20,007 nt of DNA, taken from the IMG/VR virus record IMGVR_UViG_3300021376_000466, positions 1 to 20,007 of that record; one strand, written 5' to 3'. Below are positions 1 through 6,343 of the stretch, one piece after another. This DNA comes from a virus. The position numbers and the translations under genes are program-made. Position 1 is the first letter of the stretch, and each line of letters begins with the position of its first letter. The notes under the pieces were generated by a model that had not been told where the DNA came from, did not search any database, and worked only from the letters and a program-made list of their open reading frames with translations.

Positions 1-320
1 TCTGGGTTGGTGATGATTGCCAGCATCAGTGCTTGCAGGTCAGCGTCTTTAACCTCGTTCTTCAATTCAGCAATCTCGCCAGCTTGAAACAGCCGTTGGC
101 CAGTGTCGTCAGTTGCCTTGGTGACCAACAGATTCAATGCAAACCCATTCGGGTCATCGCCGCCAGGCATTTTTTGAGCGCGTTCACGTTCGGCCATGGT
201 CAGCGCCGTAGCGTAAAACTCAAACTCAGTGCCATCGCTGAGCTTGACCACGCGCTTAATCGGCGTCAGGTTTGCAGCCTTTTTGAGCCGTGCAAGCGCA
301 GAAGAATTGGAGACAGGCAT
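1..320 (-). CDS. Putative tail assembly chaperone, C-terminus beyond window
   Basis: The minus-strand frame opens at the ATG at 320 and is still open at base 1, so about 106 residues are visible and the C-terminus is missing. The visible part has a short basic helix (ALARLKKAANLTPIKRV), a small beta segment (KLSDGTEFEFYATAL), the helix start MAERERAQK, and then NGFALNLLVTKATDDTGQRL followed by FQAGEIAELKN. That sequence of elements resembles the small chaperones that coat the tape measure protein during tail assembly in siphoviruses. Its place directly after the tail tube gene is where this gene normally sits. In many phages the end of the gene carries a programmed frameshift making a longer form; that part lies outside the window. 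The ribosome-binding site is weak. A terminator precedes the gene at 353-378, so it may depend on readthrough or on its own promoter. Confidence 0.7.
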   Translation of the reverse strand, partial: MPVSNSSALARLKKAANLTPIKRVVKLSDGTEFEFYATALTMAERERAQKMPGGDDPNGFALNLLVTKATDDTGQRLFQAGEIAELKNEVKDADLQALMLAIITNP

Positions 321-352
321 GTTAATTGACTTGATGCCTTTAATTTAGACGC

Positions 353-378
353 AAAAAACCCCCAGCGCAAGCGGGGGG
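353..378 (-). terminator. Rho-independent terminator after the tail tube gene
   Basis: Read on the minus strand, the RNA forms a GC-rich hairpin (CCCCC-C-GC, loop TTGC, GC-T-GGGGG, with one C/T mismatch) followed directly by six T residues. It lies 16 bases after the tail tube stop codon and about 30 bases before the chaperone start. Hairpin plus T-run is seen directly; termination efficiency is unknown. It would allow the very abundant tube protein to be made in excess of the genes downstream. Confidence 0.8.
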
Positions 379-393
379 TCAATGGTGCTGGTA

Positions 394-1149
394 TCAAGCA
401 GACTTGCTGAAGTCGATCGTCGGTGCGCTGGTCGGGCGGAAAGTCACCTCAACCACCTGAGCATCGTCAGGGTTGACCGAGAAGCTAGCACTCAACAGCG
501 TTGCCTCCATGGCAATGCTACGGCTCAGAGCTTCGCTGCTTTGCTTGTCGATGTACAGCTTAAATGCTGCACCAGCCTGCGATTGCTGCAGCACATCCTG
601 AATCAGACGGCTTGCCAGAGTGGTGTCATCGTCGGTAACGAAGATGCTGGCGGTGCCGTTGCCATCAGCGAAGCCAGGAATGTATGCCCGAAATGGCGCG
701 TACTGGCCAGCGGTTTGACCGATGGTAGTAACGTCGATTTCAGCGCGGCTGATCTCAAAGCTCCAATTTTGCACCTGACCCACTGCTTCGTAGTCGGCAT
801 AGGCCACCAGGAAAGCGTTAGGCGCTACCACCGTGCCATCGTCGGTAATCGCAATGGTCGAACCACCGGCAGTGGCCGAAACCTGCATCACACCAGTGGC
901 GGCGGCATAACTGATGACGAAGTAGGTGGTGCCAGCAGTGATGCCAGCAGGCAGGGTGCCAGTACCAGCGGCGCCAGTATTAACATTGACAACGCTGAAC
1001 TTAACCGGGTCACCCACCTTGAAGTTCAGGTAGGTTGCAACAGTGATTTCGTCATCTGCCACATCAACGGCAGATTCACCAAAAGTTGCCTTGGTGGCGG
1101 CGGGTTTGTAGTAAAGGGCGCCGGACGTACCGGACAGAACGGTTGCCAT
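394..1149 (-). CDS. Major tail tube protein
   Basis: This 251-residue protein is predicted to polymerise into the tail tube through which DNA passes. The C-terminal two thirds look like a tube protein: WSFEISRAEIDVTTIG, then APFRAYIPGFADGNGTASIF, then a helix LIQDVLQQSQAGAAFKLYID, then SIAMEATLLSASFSVNPDDA and VVEVTFRPTSAP. Between residues about 30 and 105 there is an extra beta-rich domain (KVGDPVKFSVV, LPAGITAGTTYFVISY, GVMQVSATAGGSTIAI). This resembles small domains seen in other phage structural proteins and probably decorates the tube surface. The gene follows the tail terminator gene with a 31-base gap and ends just before a strong terminator. The product assignment rests on fold-like motifs and gene order, not on a search. 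Confidence 0.82.
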   Translation of the reverse strand: MATVLSGTSGALYYKPAATKATFGESAVDVADDEITVATYLNFKVGDPVKFSVVNVNTGAAGTGTLPAGITAGTTYFVISYAAATGVMQVSATAGGSTIAITDDGTVVAPNAFLVAYADYEAVGQVQNWSFEISRAEIDVTTIGQTAGQYAPFRAYIPGFADGNGTASIFVTDDDTTLASRLIQDVLQQSQAGAAFKLYIDKQSSEALSRSIAMEATLLSASFSVNPDDAQVVEVTFRPTSAPTIDFSKSA

Positions 1150-1180
1150 GATGAACGGTAGTTGGCTAGCAGCAGTCTAG

Positions 1181-1600
1181 CTAGTTGAGGTACGCCTCAA
1201 ATGTAATCGTAAGTTGCGTCTGAAAATACGGTTCAGGCGCTGCTGGTGTTACCTGCGCCGGACCGGATGCTGCATCAAAGATGATTTGCGAAACCGTTTG
1301 ACGGTCAAACAGATCCTTGATGCGCTCGGCAATGGTGAAATTAGCCCCAGCGCCAACGCCGATAGGGGTATAGACATTGACGACTAGAGTGCCAGTTTGG
1401 CGGTTCATGCCTGATGCTGGTCCTATCAGCGTGACATAATTGTTGTCACCAAAGCGGATTGACACCTGCACCCATGGCGTGTTATTGGGTGGGGTAGAAG
1501 GGACGTTTTGATAGCTGACCGGATAAGCCGGTGCTACTGCCATCTCAGTGGCGATTCGGCCTTCAATGGCAGCGCGAACGTCATTGTAAGTGCTGCTCAT
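1181..1600 (-). CDS. Tail terminator protein (DUF4128-like)
   Basis: The 139-residue protein begins MSSTYNDVRAAIEGRIATEM and has the alternating pattern of the DUF4128/tail terminator group: a first helix, a strand with WVQVSIRFGDNNYVTL, a strand with RQTGTLVVNVYTPIGVG, a helix FTIAERIKDLFDR and a last strand TQLTITFEAYL. Such proteins form a ring that caps the growing tail tube and joins it to the head. The start ATG overlaps the stop of the upstream connector gene in an ATGA junction (1597-1600), implying translational coupling. The position between connector and tube genes fits the role. Confidence 0.78.
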   Translation of the reverse strand: MSSTYNDVRAAIEGRIATEMAVAPAYPVSYQNVPSTPPNNTPWVQVSIRFGDNNYVTLIGPASGMNRQTGTLVVNVYTPIGVGAGANFTIAERIKDLFDRQTVSQIIFDAASGPAQVTPAAPEPYFQTQLTITFEAYLN

Positions 1601-2037
1601 GATTCTCTGCCGATTTTGGCCGCTGCTGCACGCACCCTACCCTGAACGTCTTTGGCTACACCTTGGACCCAACCGGCGGATGCCTGCTTGCTGCTGCCAG
1701 TGGCCAGCGGCTCTGCATACGGCAGGTTGTTGTGGACGCTATAGATGTTGCCAGGTTTCTCTTGGTTGTAGTTCATTTTGCGCAACGGCGGAGGTTGTGG
1801 CTTGCCGGGTGGTTTTGATTGTTCTTTAAATGCGCCTGTTGCCTCTTGCTGGGGTCCAGCATCGTAAAAACCAGCAGCATTCTCGCCCACTTGCCAGCTA
1901 GCGCGAAACCTGCCGGTATCAACAGGGCTGGCTTGCTTGAGAAGGCTATCGGTTTCAAGCACTGCAGCACGCAGCAGCTTTTCTATCTGCTGGCTGGCGT
2001 AGTCGCCAATATCACCAACCCGGATGGTGCGTACCAT
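1597..2037 (-). CDS. Neck/head-tail connector protein (HK97 gp10-like)
   Basis: This 146-residue protein carries the signature of the HK97 gp10 group: an N-terminal helix, the motif SPVDTGRFRASW, and later YSVHNNLPYAEPLATG, with a C-terminal helix starting AGWVQGVAKDVQ. These proteins are small alpha-beta virion or assembly proteins acting at the head-tail junction. A proline-rich loop (KPPGKPQPPPLRK, about residues 74-86) separates the two conserved halves. The start at 2037 overlaps the stop of the upstream gene by one base, and the end is ATGA-coupled to the tail terminator gene. The family call is fairly firm; the exact step in head-tail joining is inferred from gene order. Confidence 0.75.
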   Translation of the reverse strand: MVRTIRVGDIGDYASQQIEKLLRAAVLETDSLLKQASPVDTGRFRASWQVGENAAGFYDAGPQQEATGAFKEQSKPPGKPQPPPLRKMNYNQEKPGNIYSVHNNLPYAEPLATGSSKQASAGWVQGVAKDVQGRVRAAAAKIGRES

Positions 2038-2396
2038 CAGTCCCTCAAGATCAGTTCGTAGCTGATCGGTTCGTTGTCTTGCTCGATCGTGTCAACGCGG
2101 ATGATCTGATGCACGCGGCTGCTGATCACTACTTTGTCTGCCGTTGTAGGCAAGGTGCCGTTTAGGTCTAACGCAGCGATAATTAGTCGCTTGTCACCCG
2201 CCTGTATCAAATCGTTTACTTCACGCTTGCTTACGTCTTCCAGCACGCCCTTGATGCCAGTGTCCGCAGCGGTTTCAGCCGATGCGCCAGTGGTGGTGTT
2301 GTAGGCGCCTGATGTGATCTTACGAAAAGTCACATCACCGCCAAACTTGTTGACGACCTTGCTGGCAACTGACCGCAGCGAGGCTGAAAGTGCCAT
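2037..2396 (-). CDS. Head closure / head-tail stopper protein
   Basis: The 119-residue protein is mostly beta: GGDVTFRKITSGAYNTTTGA, then IKGVLEDVSKREVNDLI, AGDKRLIIAALDLNG, DKVVISSRVHQIIRVDTIE and a final YELILRD. This layout, with a short N-terminal helix followed by a barrel, is typical of head-completion stopper proteins that close the portal channel after packaging. It sits between the adaptor (2629-3192) and the gp10-like gene, the usual order. It starts at an ATG overlapping the stop of the small upstream gene in a TGATG junction. The detailed function is inferred from context. Confidence 0.7.
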   Translation of the reverse strand: MALSASLRSVASKVVNKFGGDVTFRKITSGAYNTTTGASAETAADTGIKGVLEDVSKREVNDLIQAGDKRLIIAALDLNGTLPTTADKVVISSRVHQIIRVDTIEQDNEPISYELILRD

Positions 2397-2626
2397 CAGA
2401 GCTTATAGGCGACCACAGAGCCAGCCGACAACGTGATGCTAGTGAACACGCCCTCAAGCTCACAGCTAGGGTCCAGCACCACTGAGGTCAGTGCATTACC
2501 GCTGTAGTCCAGTGCGGTCAAGGCGCTGATGATAGTGCCAGATTCAAGCGACACGATCTTGCCAAAGCGGCCAGTATGGGCGCTGGTGTCACTGATGTAT
2601 TCAGCACCGGGGTACTTGTAACCCAT
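2396..2626 (-). CDS. Small beta-rich virion protein candidate
   Basis: A 76-residue protein rich in S, T, A and G with regular beta spacing: YISDTSAHTGRFGKIVSL, TIISALTALDYSGNALTSV and a C-terminal GVFTSITLSAGSVVAYKL. Short proteins ending in FTSI-L-SG-V-AYK occur among structural genes of other tailed phages, where they are usually annotated only as structural or hypothetical. A Shine-Dalgarno sequence (GGAG) lies about seven bases before the ATG, and the gene starts two bases after the stop of the adaptor gene. Position in the connector block suggests a virion component, perhaps a head or neck decoration. No enzymatic motif is visible. Confidence 0.6.
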   Translation of the reverse strand: MGYKYPGAEYISDTSAHTGRFGKIVSLESGTIISALTALDYSGNALTSVVLDPSCELEGVFTSITLSAGSVVAYKL

Positions 2627-2628
2627 GA

Positions 2629-3192
2629 TCAGCTCCGGCGAATTGAGAAGTTGCCTGGTCCACTGATTCTAAGCCCAGTCAGGTATCTTTCCATCAATGG
2701 CGGCACACGGTCAGCACCGACTGCGCCGTAACCAAGGTTAGGCGTCACGTCAAGGCTGCCAATCTTGACATTTTTGTAGTCCTCAAGGCCGCTCAAGCCA
2801 AGGCCGCTGGTGTTGTTGTGCAAATACGCCGCCAGCACAGCTTGTGCATACTTGATTTGCTGCGGGATTTCGGTATCCGTGAAGTAGTCCGTAGTGATGC
2901 GGAATGGAAAGCCAACCGTGTAGGTATTGATATAGGTATCGGGCTTGCGCACTCCGGTGCGCGGCCACTGCAGCGCCTGTGTGTCAGTAGCACGAGCACC
3001 AAGGAACCGCTCACGGTCCAGCCGTTGCGTAGCGGTAAACAACGCACGATTGCGGCTGTCGTTGTTGCCGCTGTTCCAGTGTTGTACATCAGGATCCTGC
3101 ACAAAGCCATCAATGATGGCCTGCGCATCAGCCAGCGTCAGGTACGAGTTTGCGTTTGCCGCGCCTGGCGTGGCCACGATTACTACTGCCAT
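2629..3192 (-). CDS. Head-tail adaptor (DnaT-like/gp6-type connector)
   Basis: The 187-residue protein opens with VVIVATPGAANANSYLTLAD and continues with NRALFTATQRLDRERFLGAR and TDTQALQWPRTGV, then a helix IKYAQAVLAAYLH. This pattern matches phage proteins often labelled 'putative DnaT-like ssDNA-binding' (PF20557). Those proteins consistently sit at the head-tail connector position, and I read the DnaT label as misleading here: the helical bundle and gene order fit an adaptor ring that docks on the portal. The start is supported by a strong AGGAGG about eight bases before the ATG at 3192. Its 5' end overlaps a small ORF (3128-3307) in another frame by 65 bases. Confidence 0.75.
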   Translation of the reverse strand: MAVVIVATPGAANANSYLTLADAQAIIDGFVQDPDVQHWNSGNNDSRNRALFTATQRLDRERFLGARATDTQALQWPRTGVRKPDTYINTYTVGFPFRITTDYFTDTEIPQQIKYAQAVLAAYLHNNTSGLGLSGLEDYKNVKIGSLDVTPNLGYGAVGADRVPPLMERYLTGLRISGPGNFSIRRS

Positions 3193-3307
3193 CGGTCGGC
3201 GCCTCCTGTGGTTCTAGTTTAGGTGCAGGTTCTGACGCAGAAAGAGAGGCCGCCGCGTTAGCAGCAGCCTCAATTTCACGTTGCCTGCGAAAGGCAAACA
3301 GACCCAT
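3128..3307 (-). CDS. Small basic hypothetical protein overlapping the adaptor gene
   Basis: A 59-residue reading frame starts at the ATG at 3307, two bases after the stop of the decoration gene, with a GAGG about nine bases upstream. It reads MGLFAFRRQREIEAAANAAA, then an acidic, proline-rich middle (SEPAPKLEPQEAPTDG), then a basic tail (GHARRGKRKLV). Without it, the stretch 3193-3309 would be the only sizeable gap in this tightly packed block. The last third overlaps the start of the adaptor gene in another frame, so the basic tail may simply be the shadow of that gene. I do not recognise a family. Coding status is plausible but unproven. Confidence 0.45.
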   Translation of the reverse strand: MGLFAFRRQREIEAAANAAASLSASEPAPKLEPQEAPTDGSSNRGHARRGKRKLVPDAG

Positions 3308-3309
3308 GA

Positions 3310-3678
3310 TCAGGCCTCAGCGCCTTTGATGATGGCGTAGTTCAGCACCAGTGCTTCACCAGCGGTAGTGCCGAGGTTAGACAGGGTGACAGTGAATGAG
3401 CCAGCAGCAACAGCGCTGACACTGGCCACATAAGTGCCAGTAGATGCGCCTGATTGGATCGCCACCACGGGAACATCATTGATACCAACAAAAGAATTGG
3501 TCACAACGAAGCTCACCTCAGCGCCACCAGCAAGGGAAGCGTCATGAGTGGTGATCTCGCCAGCAGGCTTGTTGAGGGTGACCCCAGTTGCCTTGCTGGT
3601 GCCTTGGGTGACAGCGCCACCAAGACCTTCGGGATAGCCGATCGCCTTACCGGCGACTGCTTCAAATACGGATGCCAT
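3310..3678 (-). CDS. Capsid decoration / head surface protein candidate
   Basis: A 122-residue, glycine- and alanine-rich beta protein beginning MASVFEAVAGKAIGYPEGLG. The core is a run typical of small virion beta sandwiches: KATGVTLNKPAGEITTHDAS, GAEVSFVVTNSFVGINDVP, YVASVSAVAAGSFTVTLSNL and a final EALVLNYAIIKG. Proteins of this type lie next to the major capsid gene in many phages and are usually taken to be decoration or head-fibre proteins. A strong AGGAGG about eight bases before the ATG at 3678 suggests high expression, as expected for a component made in capsomer-level amounts. The gene starts 15 bases after the major capsid stop. The specific role is inferred from neighbours and composition. 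Confidence 0.65.
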   Translation of the reverse strand: MASVFEAVAGKAIGYPEGLGGAVTQGTSKATGVTLNKPAGEITTHDASLAGGAEVSFVVTNSFVGINDVPVVAIQSGASTGTYVASVSAVAAGSFTVTLSNLGTTAGEALVLNYAIIKGAEA

Positions 3679-3693
3679 GGTTAGTGCCTCCTA

Positions 3694-4722
3694 TCAATCC
3701 ATGTTAGAAGTGTTGGTGGCACGCACGATCCCAAGGTTCTTGAGTTCGTACACCTTCGACCAGTTGCCAACCGTAGCCAGCTGAGCGCGGGTGGGGTTGG
3801 TGGTGGTCACGCCCCACTTGGCGCCAACGGGGTGGTAGCAGTAGTGCAGGTCGATCGACATGGCATCGCTCTTGGCGAGGATGTCACGGTCGGTTTCGGT
3901 CTGCATTGCCATCTGCTCACCCGAGGCGACGGCGCCTTGGGTAAAGAAGTAGGTGGCGTATTCGGTCGAGGCGCCAGAGCCATCGGTCTGAACGTCATCG
4001 CTGACGATCACACGCAGGCCGCAGTAAGTCGGCACGTCAAGGCTGCCGCCATAGGCAAGAGCCATGGAGCCACCCGATTGAGTGCTGGTGGTGCCGCGAG
4101 CTTCGTTGGTGCTGACGTAATCAATCGCCTTGCGCTCAACCAGGTCGTAGTAGACCTTGCTGTGCATACAAATGGCGGTCAGCTTGTCGCCTTGATCGCC
4201 AAGTAGAGCCTTGGCTTCGGCAACGTGACGAGGGCTCAGGGTGGTAGGGGTATCACCCGATTCGCCGTCGATGGTCAGACCAAAGAAAGCAGCAGAAGCG
4301 CTAGTAGTACCAAGGGTGCCAAACACACCGGCAAGGCAAGACAGCAGATCCTTCTGGCGCTGGTTGGCCACATAGTCAGCGATCTTGGCGCCGATAGCGG
4401 CCATGGGATCGGCACCAGCAGCAAGAGCTGCGAGGTCACGAGCCTCAAAAGCACGGCCACGGTGCAGGATCACGCCAACTTGCTTGTCAGCAGTGATTTT
4501 GCCAGGGGTCAGGCTGCTGGAGTCCGAAAGGACTTCAAAATCGCCAGACAGGTTTGCCTTCCAGAAAGGAACGTTGATAAAATCACCACCCTCAGCAGCG
4601 TTCAGCTCAGCCATCGGTTGCACCACACCGCTTGCCAGGAAGGCATCACGCTGAGTGGTTTGCTCGATGACGTAAGGCGTAAAAACCTCTGGGATGATGA
4701 TGTCAGAGCGAAGAGTCGCCAT
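3694..4722 (-). CDS. Major capsid protein (gp13-like, HK97 fold expected)
   Basis: The 342-residue protein begins MATLRSDIIIPEVFTPYVIE and shows the landmarks of the gp13-like major capsid group: an extended N-terminal arm, GDFINVPFWKANLSGDFEVL, a helix-rich spine around GRAFEARDLAALAAGADPMA and IADYVANQRQKDLLSCLAGV, an HVAEAKALLGDQ helix, and a late DRDILAKSDAMSIDLHYCYH strand before KWGVTTTNPT. There is no N-terminal delta domain and no protease gene nearby, which fits assembly on the separate scaffold encoded just upstream. A GGTGAT serves as ribosome-binding site about ten bases before the ATG. The intergenic leader carries two small hairpins (4754-4785). Confidence 0.88.
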   Translation of the reverse strand: MATLRSDIIIPEVFTPYVIEQTTQRDAFLASGVVQPMAELNAAEGGDFINVPFWKANLSGDFEVLSDSSSLTPGKITADKQVGVILHRGRAFEARDLAALAAGADPMAAIGAKIADYVANQRQKDLLSCLAGVFGTLGTTSASAAFFGLTIDGESGDTPTTLSPRHVAEAKALLGDQGDKLTAICMHSKVYYDLVERKAIDYVSTNEARGTTSTQSGGSMALAYGGSLDVPTYCGLRVIVSDDVQTDGSGASTEYATYFFTQGAVASGEQMAMQTETDRDILAKSDAMSIDLHYCYHPVGAKWGVTTTNPTRAQLATVGNWSKVYELKNLGIVRATNTSNMD

Positions 4723-4753
4723 GATGAATCACCAAAAATGGATTTACGGGTGT

Positions 4754-4785
4754 GGGCACAGCCCTATTCACCAGCACAGCCGGTG
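4754..4785 (-). promoter_or_regulatory. Tandem RNA hairpins between scaffold and capsid genes
   Basis: In the minus-strand RNA two hairpins stand side by side. One has arms of seven pairs (CACCGGC / GCTGGTG, loop TGT, 4769-4785), including one G-U pair that forms only on the transcribed strand. The other is a four-pair GGGC-TGT-GCCC (4754-4764). Neither is followed by a T-run, so these are not classical terminators. They could protect the capsid mRNA or mark a processing site; this is inference. Confidence 0.3.
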
Positions 4786-4793
4786 ACAACAGC

Positions 4794-5468
4794 TTAGCGG
4801 TTAGCTGTTGCTTTCATTCTTTCATACAGGTCACGGTCTGTTTTAAATAGCCGTGCTTGTTCGGTCAGATTGAATGAATCACGGTTGAAAGGATTAGTCA
4901 TGCCAGCCGGGATGCTGCCACCTGTTGCACCGCTAGATGGGGCGCCACTGCCCTGCGGCTTGGGTTGCTTTTGCATCCATGCCGGCAGGGTCTTGGCCCA
5001 TTCGGCAACAGGTTTGCGCTCGTAGCCGTCTACTACAACGACGGTGCCATCAGGCTCGCGCTCGATTGCTTCGGGCTTGAGCTTGGTCTTTAGCACCATG
5101 TCGGGGTCATGAACAATCTCGGCCAATGCAGTAACTGCAGGCGTTACCAGTTCAAGCTCACGGACGCGGGATTCAAGCTCAACAATGCGCTGATCCTTGG
5201 CCGCAGTTGCCTCTCGAAATTGCTGCTCTAGCTGTTGCCGTGCTTCGGTGTACTTGCCCTGCGATTCAAGCTGCTGCTGTTCATAGCTGCGCTTGAACTC
5301 CAGTAGCTCGTCAACATTGACTCCATCCGGCACAGCCTTTGCTTGGGCGATGGCTTTTTTGTATTCGTCTAACAGCTCTGAGTTCTTACGCCGCATGGCG
5401 TCAAGTTCAGCTTGCATGTTGGCTACTTCGGCATTTTGCTCCACAGGAGCTTGTGCTTCATCAGACAT
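4794..5468 (-). CDS. Capsid scaffolding protein
   Basis: A 224-residue hydrophilic protein directly upstream of the major capsid gene. Residues about 15-110 are rich in heptad-like L, E, Q, K and R (for example MQAELDAMRRKNSELLDEYK and RIVELESRVRELELV), indicating a long coiled coil. A middle part (VHDPDMVLKTKLKPEAI) is followed by a flexible GSGAPSSGATGGS linker and a short C-terminal segment NPFNRDSFNLTEQARLFKTD that ends with RDLYERMKATANR. An acidic coiled coil with a compact C-terminal helix that binds coat protein is the usual scaffold plan. No protease motif is visible. The motif NPF-R-FNLTEQ is common near the end of phage scaffolds. A short inverted repeat (AAGCC-N3-GGCTT, 5473-5485) overlaps the translation start region. 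Confidence 0.8.
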   Translation of the reverse strand: MSDEAQAPVEQNAEVANMQAELDAMRRKNSELLDEYKKAIAQAKAVPDGVNVDELLEFKRSYEQQQLESQGKYTEARQQLEQQFREATAAKDQRIVELESRVRELELVTPAVTALAEIVHDPDMVLKTKLKPEAIEREPDGTVVVVDGYERKPVAEWAKTLPAWMQKQPKPQGSGAPSSGATGGSIPAGMTNPFNRDSFNLTEQARLFKTDRDLYERMKATANR

Positions 5469-5519
5469 GGATAAGCCGCAGGCTTAATTACGCTGTCATC
5501 GTAATGGCTCGCTCGCGCC

Positions 5520-5786
5520 ATGTCAAAACGTGAGTGGAATACGCCAGTGCGGGAACCATGGAACCCGCTAATCAAGCAAACGCTTGATGCCATTGACCGG
5601 CACGAGCACTTGTATCGCAAGACCGGCAACGGTTGGCACGCAGCCAGAGCGCATGACCTGAGGCGTTACATCTGCGAGCTGAAGACTTGGATACATCGCC
5701 AAGAGGCTGCTACCACTTCACCTTGTCTGCCCAGTAAGCCGGTGACATCTTTCCCTGAGCAATGTTGCTGGCGTGCCTTGCCTTGA
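5520..5786 (+). CDS. Hypothetical protein on the strand opposite the late operon
   Basis: This 88-residue frame runs rightward in a region where every neighbour runs leftward. It starts MSKREWNTPVREPWNPLIKQ and continues TLDAIDRHEHLYRKTGNGWH, then ARAHDLRRYICELKTWIHRQ. These first 62 residues look like a genuine helical protein: balanced charge, four tryptophans, no low complexity. The last 26 residues lie antisense to the 3' end of the gene at 5710-5985 and look like shadow sequence, so the tail may be unconserved. The frame is closed by a TAA 21 bases upstream, so the ATG at 5520 is the first possible Met. No strong ribosome-binding site or promoter is obvious. I do not assign a function, though I have an impression of similar short cyanobacterial or phage proteins. 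Confidence 0.55.
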   Translation: MSKREWNTPVREPWNPLIKQTLDAIDRHEHLYRKTGNGWHAARAHDLRRYICELKTWIHRQEAATTSPCLPSKPVTSFPEQCCWRALP

Positions 5787-5985
5787 ATGATGCACGCCTA
5801 GCTTTAGCTGCGGCAGATTCACCCTCGCGTGCAGGGCTGCCGCTGACGCCCTGCTGGCCAAATCTGATCAGCTTAACCGTATCGCCATCCTTGGCTAGTA
5901 CCGCGTGCGATTTGGTCGGATGCTTTGGCGTCCGTTTGGGTTTGTTGTAGCCCTCAAACTCTTCGCCGCGATAGGTGATGCTCAT
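5710..5985 (-). CDS. DUF6321-like small basic protein
   Basis: A 91-residue basic protein with the pattern YRGEEFEGYNKPKRTPKHPT, then SHAVLAKDGDTVKLIRFGQQ, GSPAREGESAAAKARR, SFKARHASNIAQGK and a terminal SPAYWADKVKW. From memory this is the DUF6321 layout (YRG...GYNKP...KHPTKS...A-DG--VKLIRFG...R--FKARH...YW--K-W), found in many cyanophages and other tailed phages, with unknown role. The ATG at 5985 overlaps the stop of the TUDOR-like gene (5982) in an ATGA junction. The 3' end is overlapped for 77 bases by a convergent plus-strand frame. Its position between minor head and scaffold genes suggests a virion or assembly role, but no function is established here. Confidence 0.8.
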   Translation of the reverse strand: MSITYRGEEFEGYNKPKRTPKHPTKSHAVLAKDGDTVKLIRFGQQGVSGSPAREGESAAAKARRASFKARHASNIAQGKMSPAYWADKVKW

Positions 5986-6203
5986 CGCCTTGGTGCTGGT
6001 TTCAGCTCTGAACGCTTTTTGATTACTGCATTGCCGGTTGACTCAGACTTGATTCGCACGATCGGGTCATCCTGGCTGCCGACGCGGGTGACGCTGCCAC
6101 CGCTGCGTGTGGCTATGGTTGCTCGCTCACCGCCGATGCTGGTGATGACGCCAAAGGTGCGGGCACCTTGGTACATCCAGCTAACCCGATCACCGCGTTT
6201 CAT
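5982..6203 (-). CDS. TUDOR-type small protein (HVA1/DUF2945-like)
   Basis: A 73-residue protein, [20 protein letters not shown] followed by strands [14 protein letters not shown] and [20 protein letters not shown], with a basic C-terminus KPAPRR. The G-D-V-W...G-V...V-S-G-A--K spacing matches the hypervirulence-associated TUDOR family (PF11160), a small SH3-like barrel that is widespread in bacteria and phages and has no agreed function. It is coupled on both sides: its ATG overlaps the stop of the DUF6496-like gene (ATGA, 6200-6203), and its own stop overlaps the start of the DUF6321-like gene. This arrangement suggests the three products are made in fixed ratio. Confidence 0.7.
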   Translation of the reverse strand: MKRGDRVSWMYQGARTFGVITSIGGERATIATRSGGSVTRVGSQDDPIVRIKSESTGNAVIKKRSELKPAPRR

Positions 6204-6343
6204 TTTTTAGCTTTCCGCTTGCGGCTTTTTCCGGCTTTTGCGTACGCGATTGCTTGTGCCTGTTTTGGTGACTTGCCTGCCTTGATCTCGCGGCGGATGT
6301 TCTCCGAGATCACTTCCTGACTCTTGCCTCGCTTCAGTGGCAT
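6200..6343 (-). CDS. DUF6496-like small basic protein
   Basis: A 47-residue protein, start ATG at 6343 and stop TGA at 6200-6202. It reads [20 protein letters not shown], then [20 protein letters not shown] and ends RKRKAKK. This closely follows the DUF6496 pattern (MPL-KGKS--VISENI--E--AGK--KQA-AIA---AG), a family of short proteins common in phage and bacterial genomes and without known function. Very basic, with a lysine/arginine tail, so nucleic acid binding is possible. It lies entirely within the C-terminal part of a longer overlapping frame (6207-6515) but is much the better coding candidate over that stretch. Confidence 0.8.
   Translation of the reverse strand: MPLKRGKSQEVISENIRREIKAGKSPKQAQAIAYAKAGKSRKRKAKK

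Noticed and set aside
382-1161. 259-codon plus-strand frame
   Set aside because: Antisense to the tail tube gene; composition and lack of motifs mark it as a shadow.
4225-4797. 190-codon plus-strand frame
   Set aside because: Antisense to the major capsid gene; no coding features of its own.
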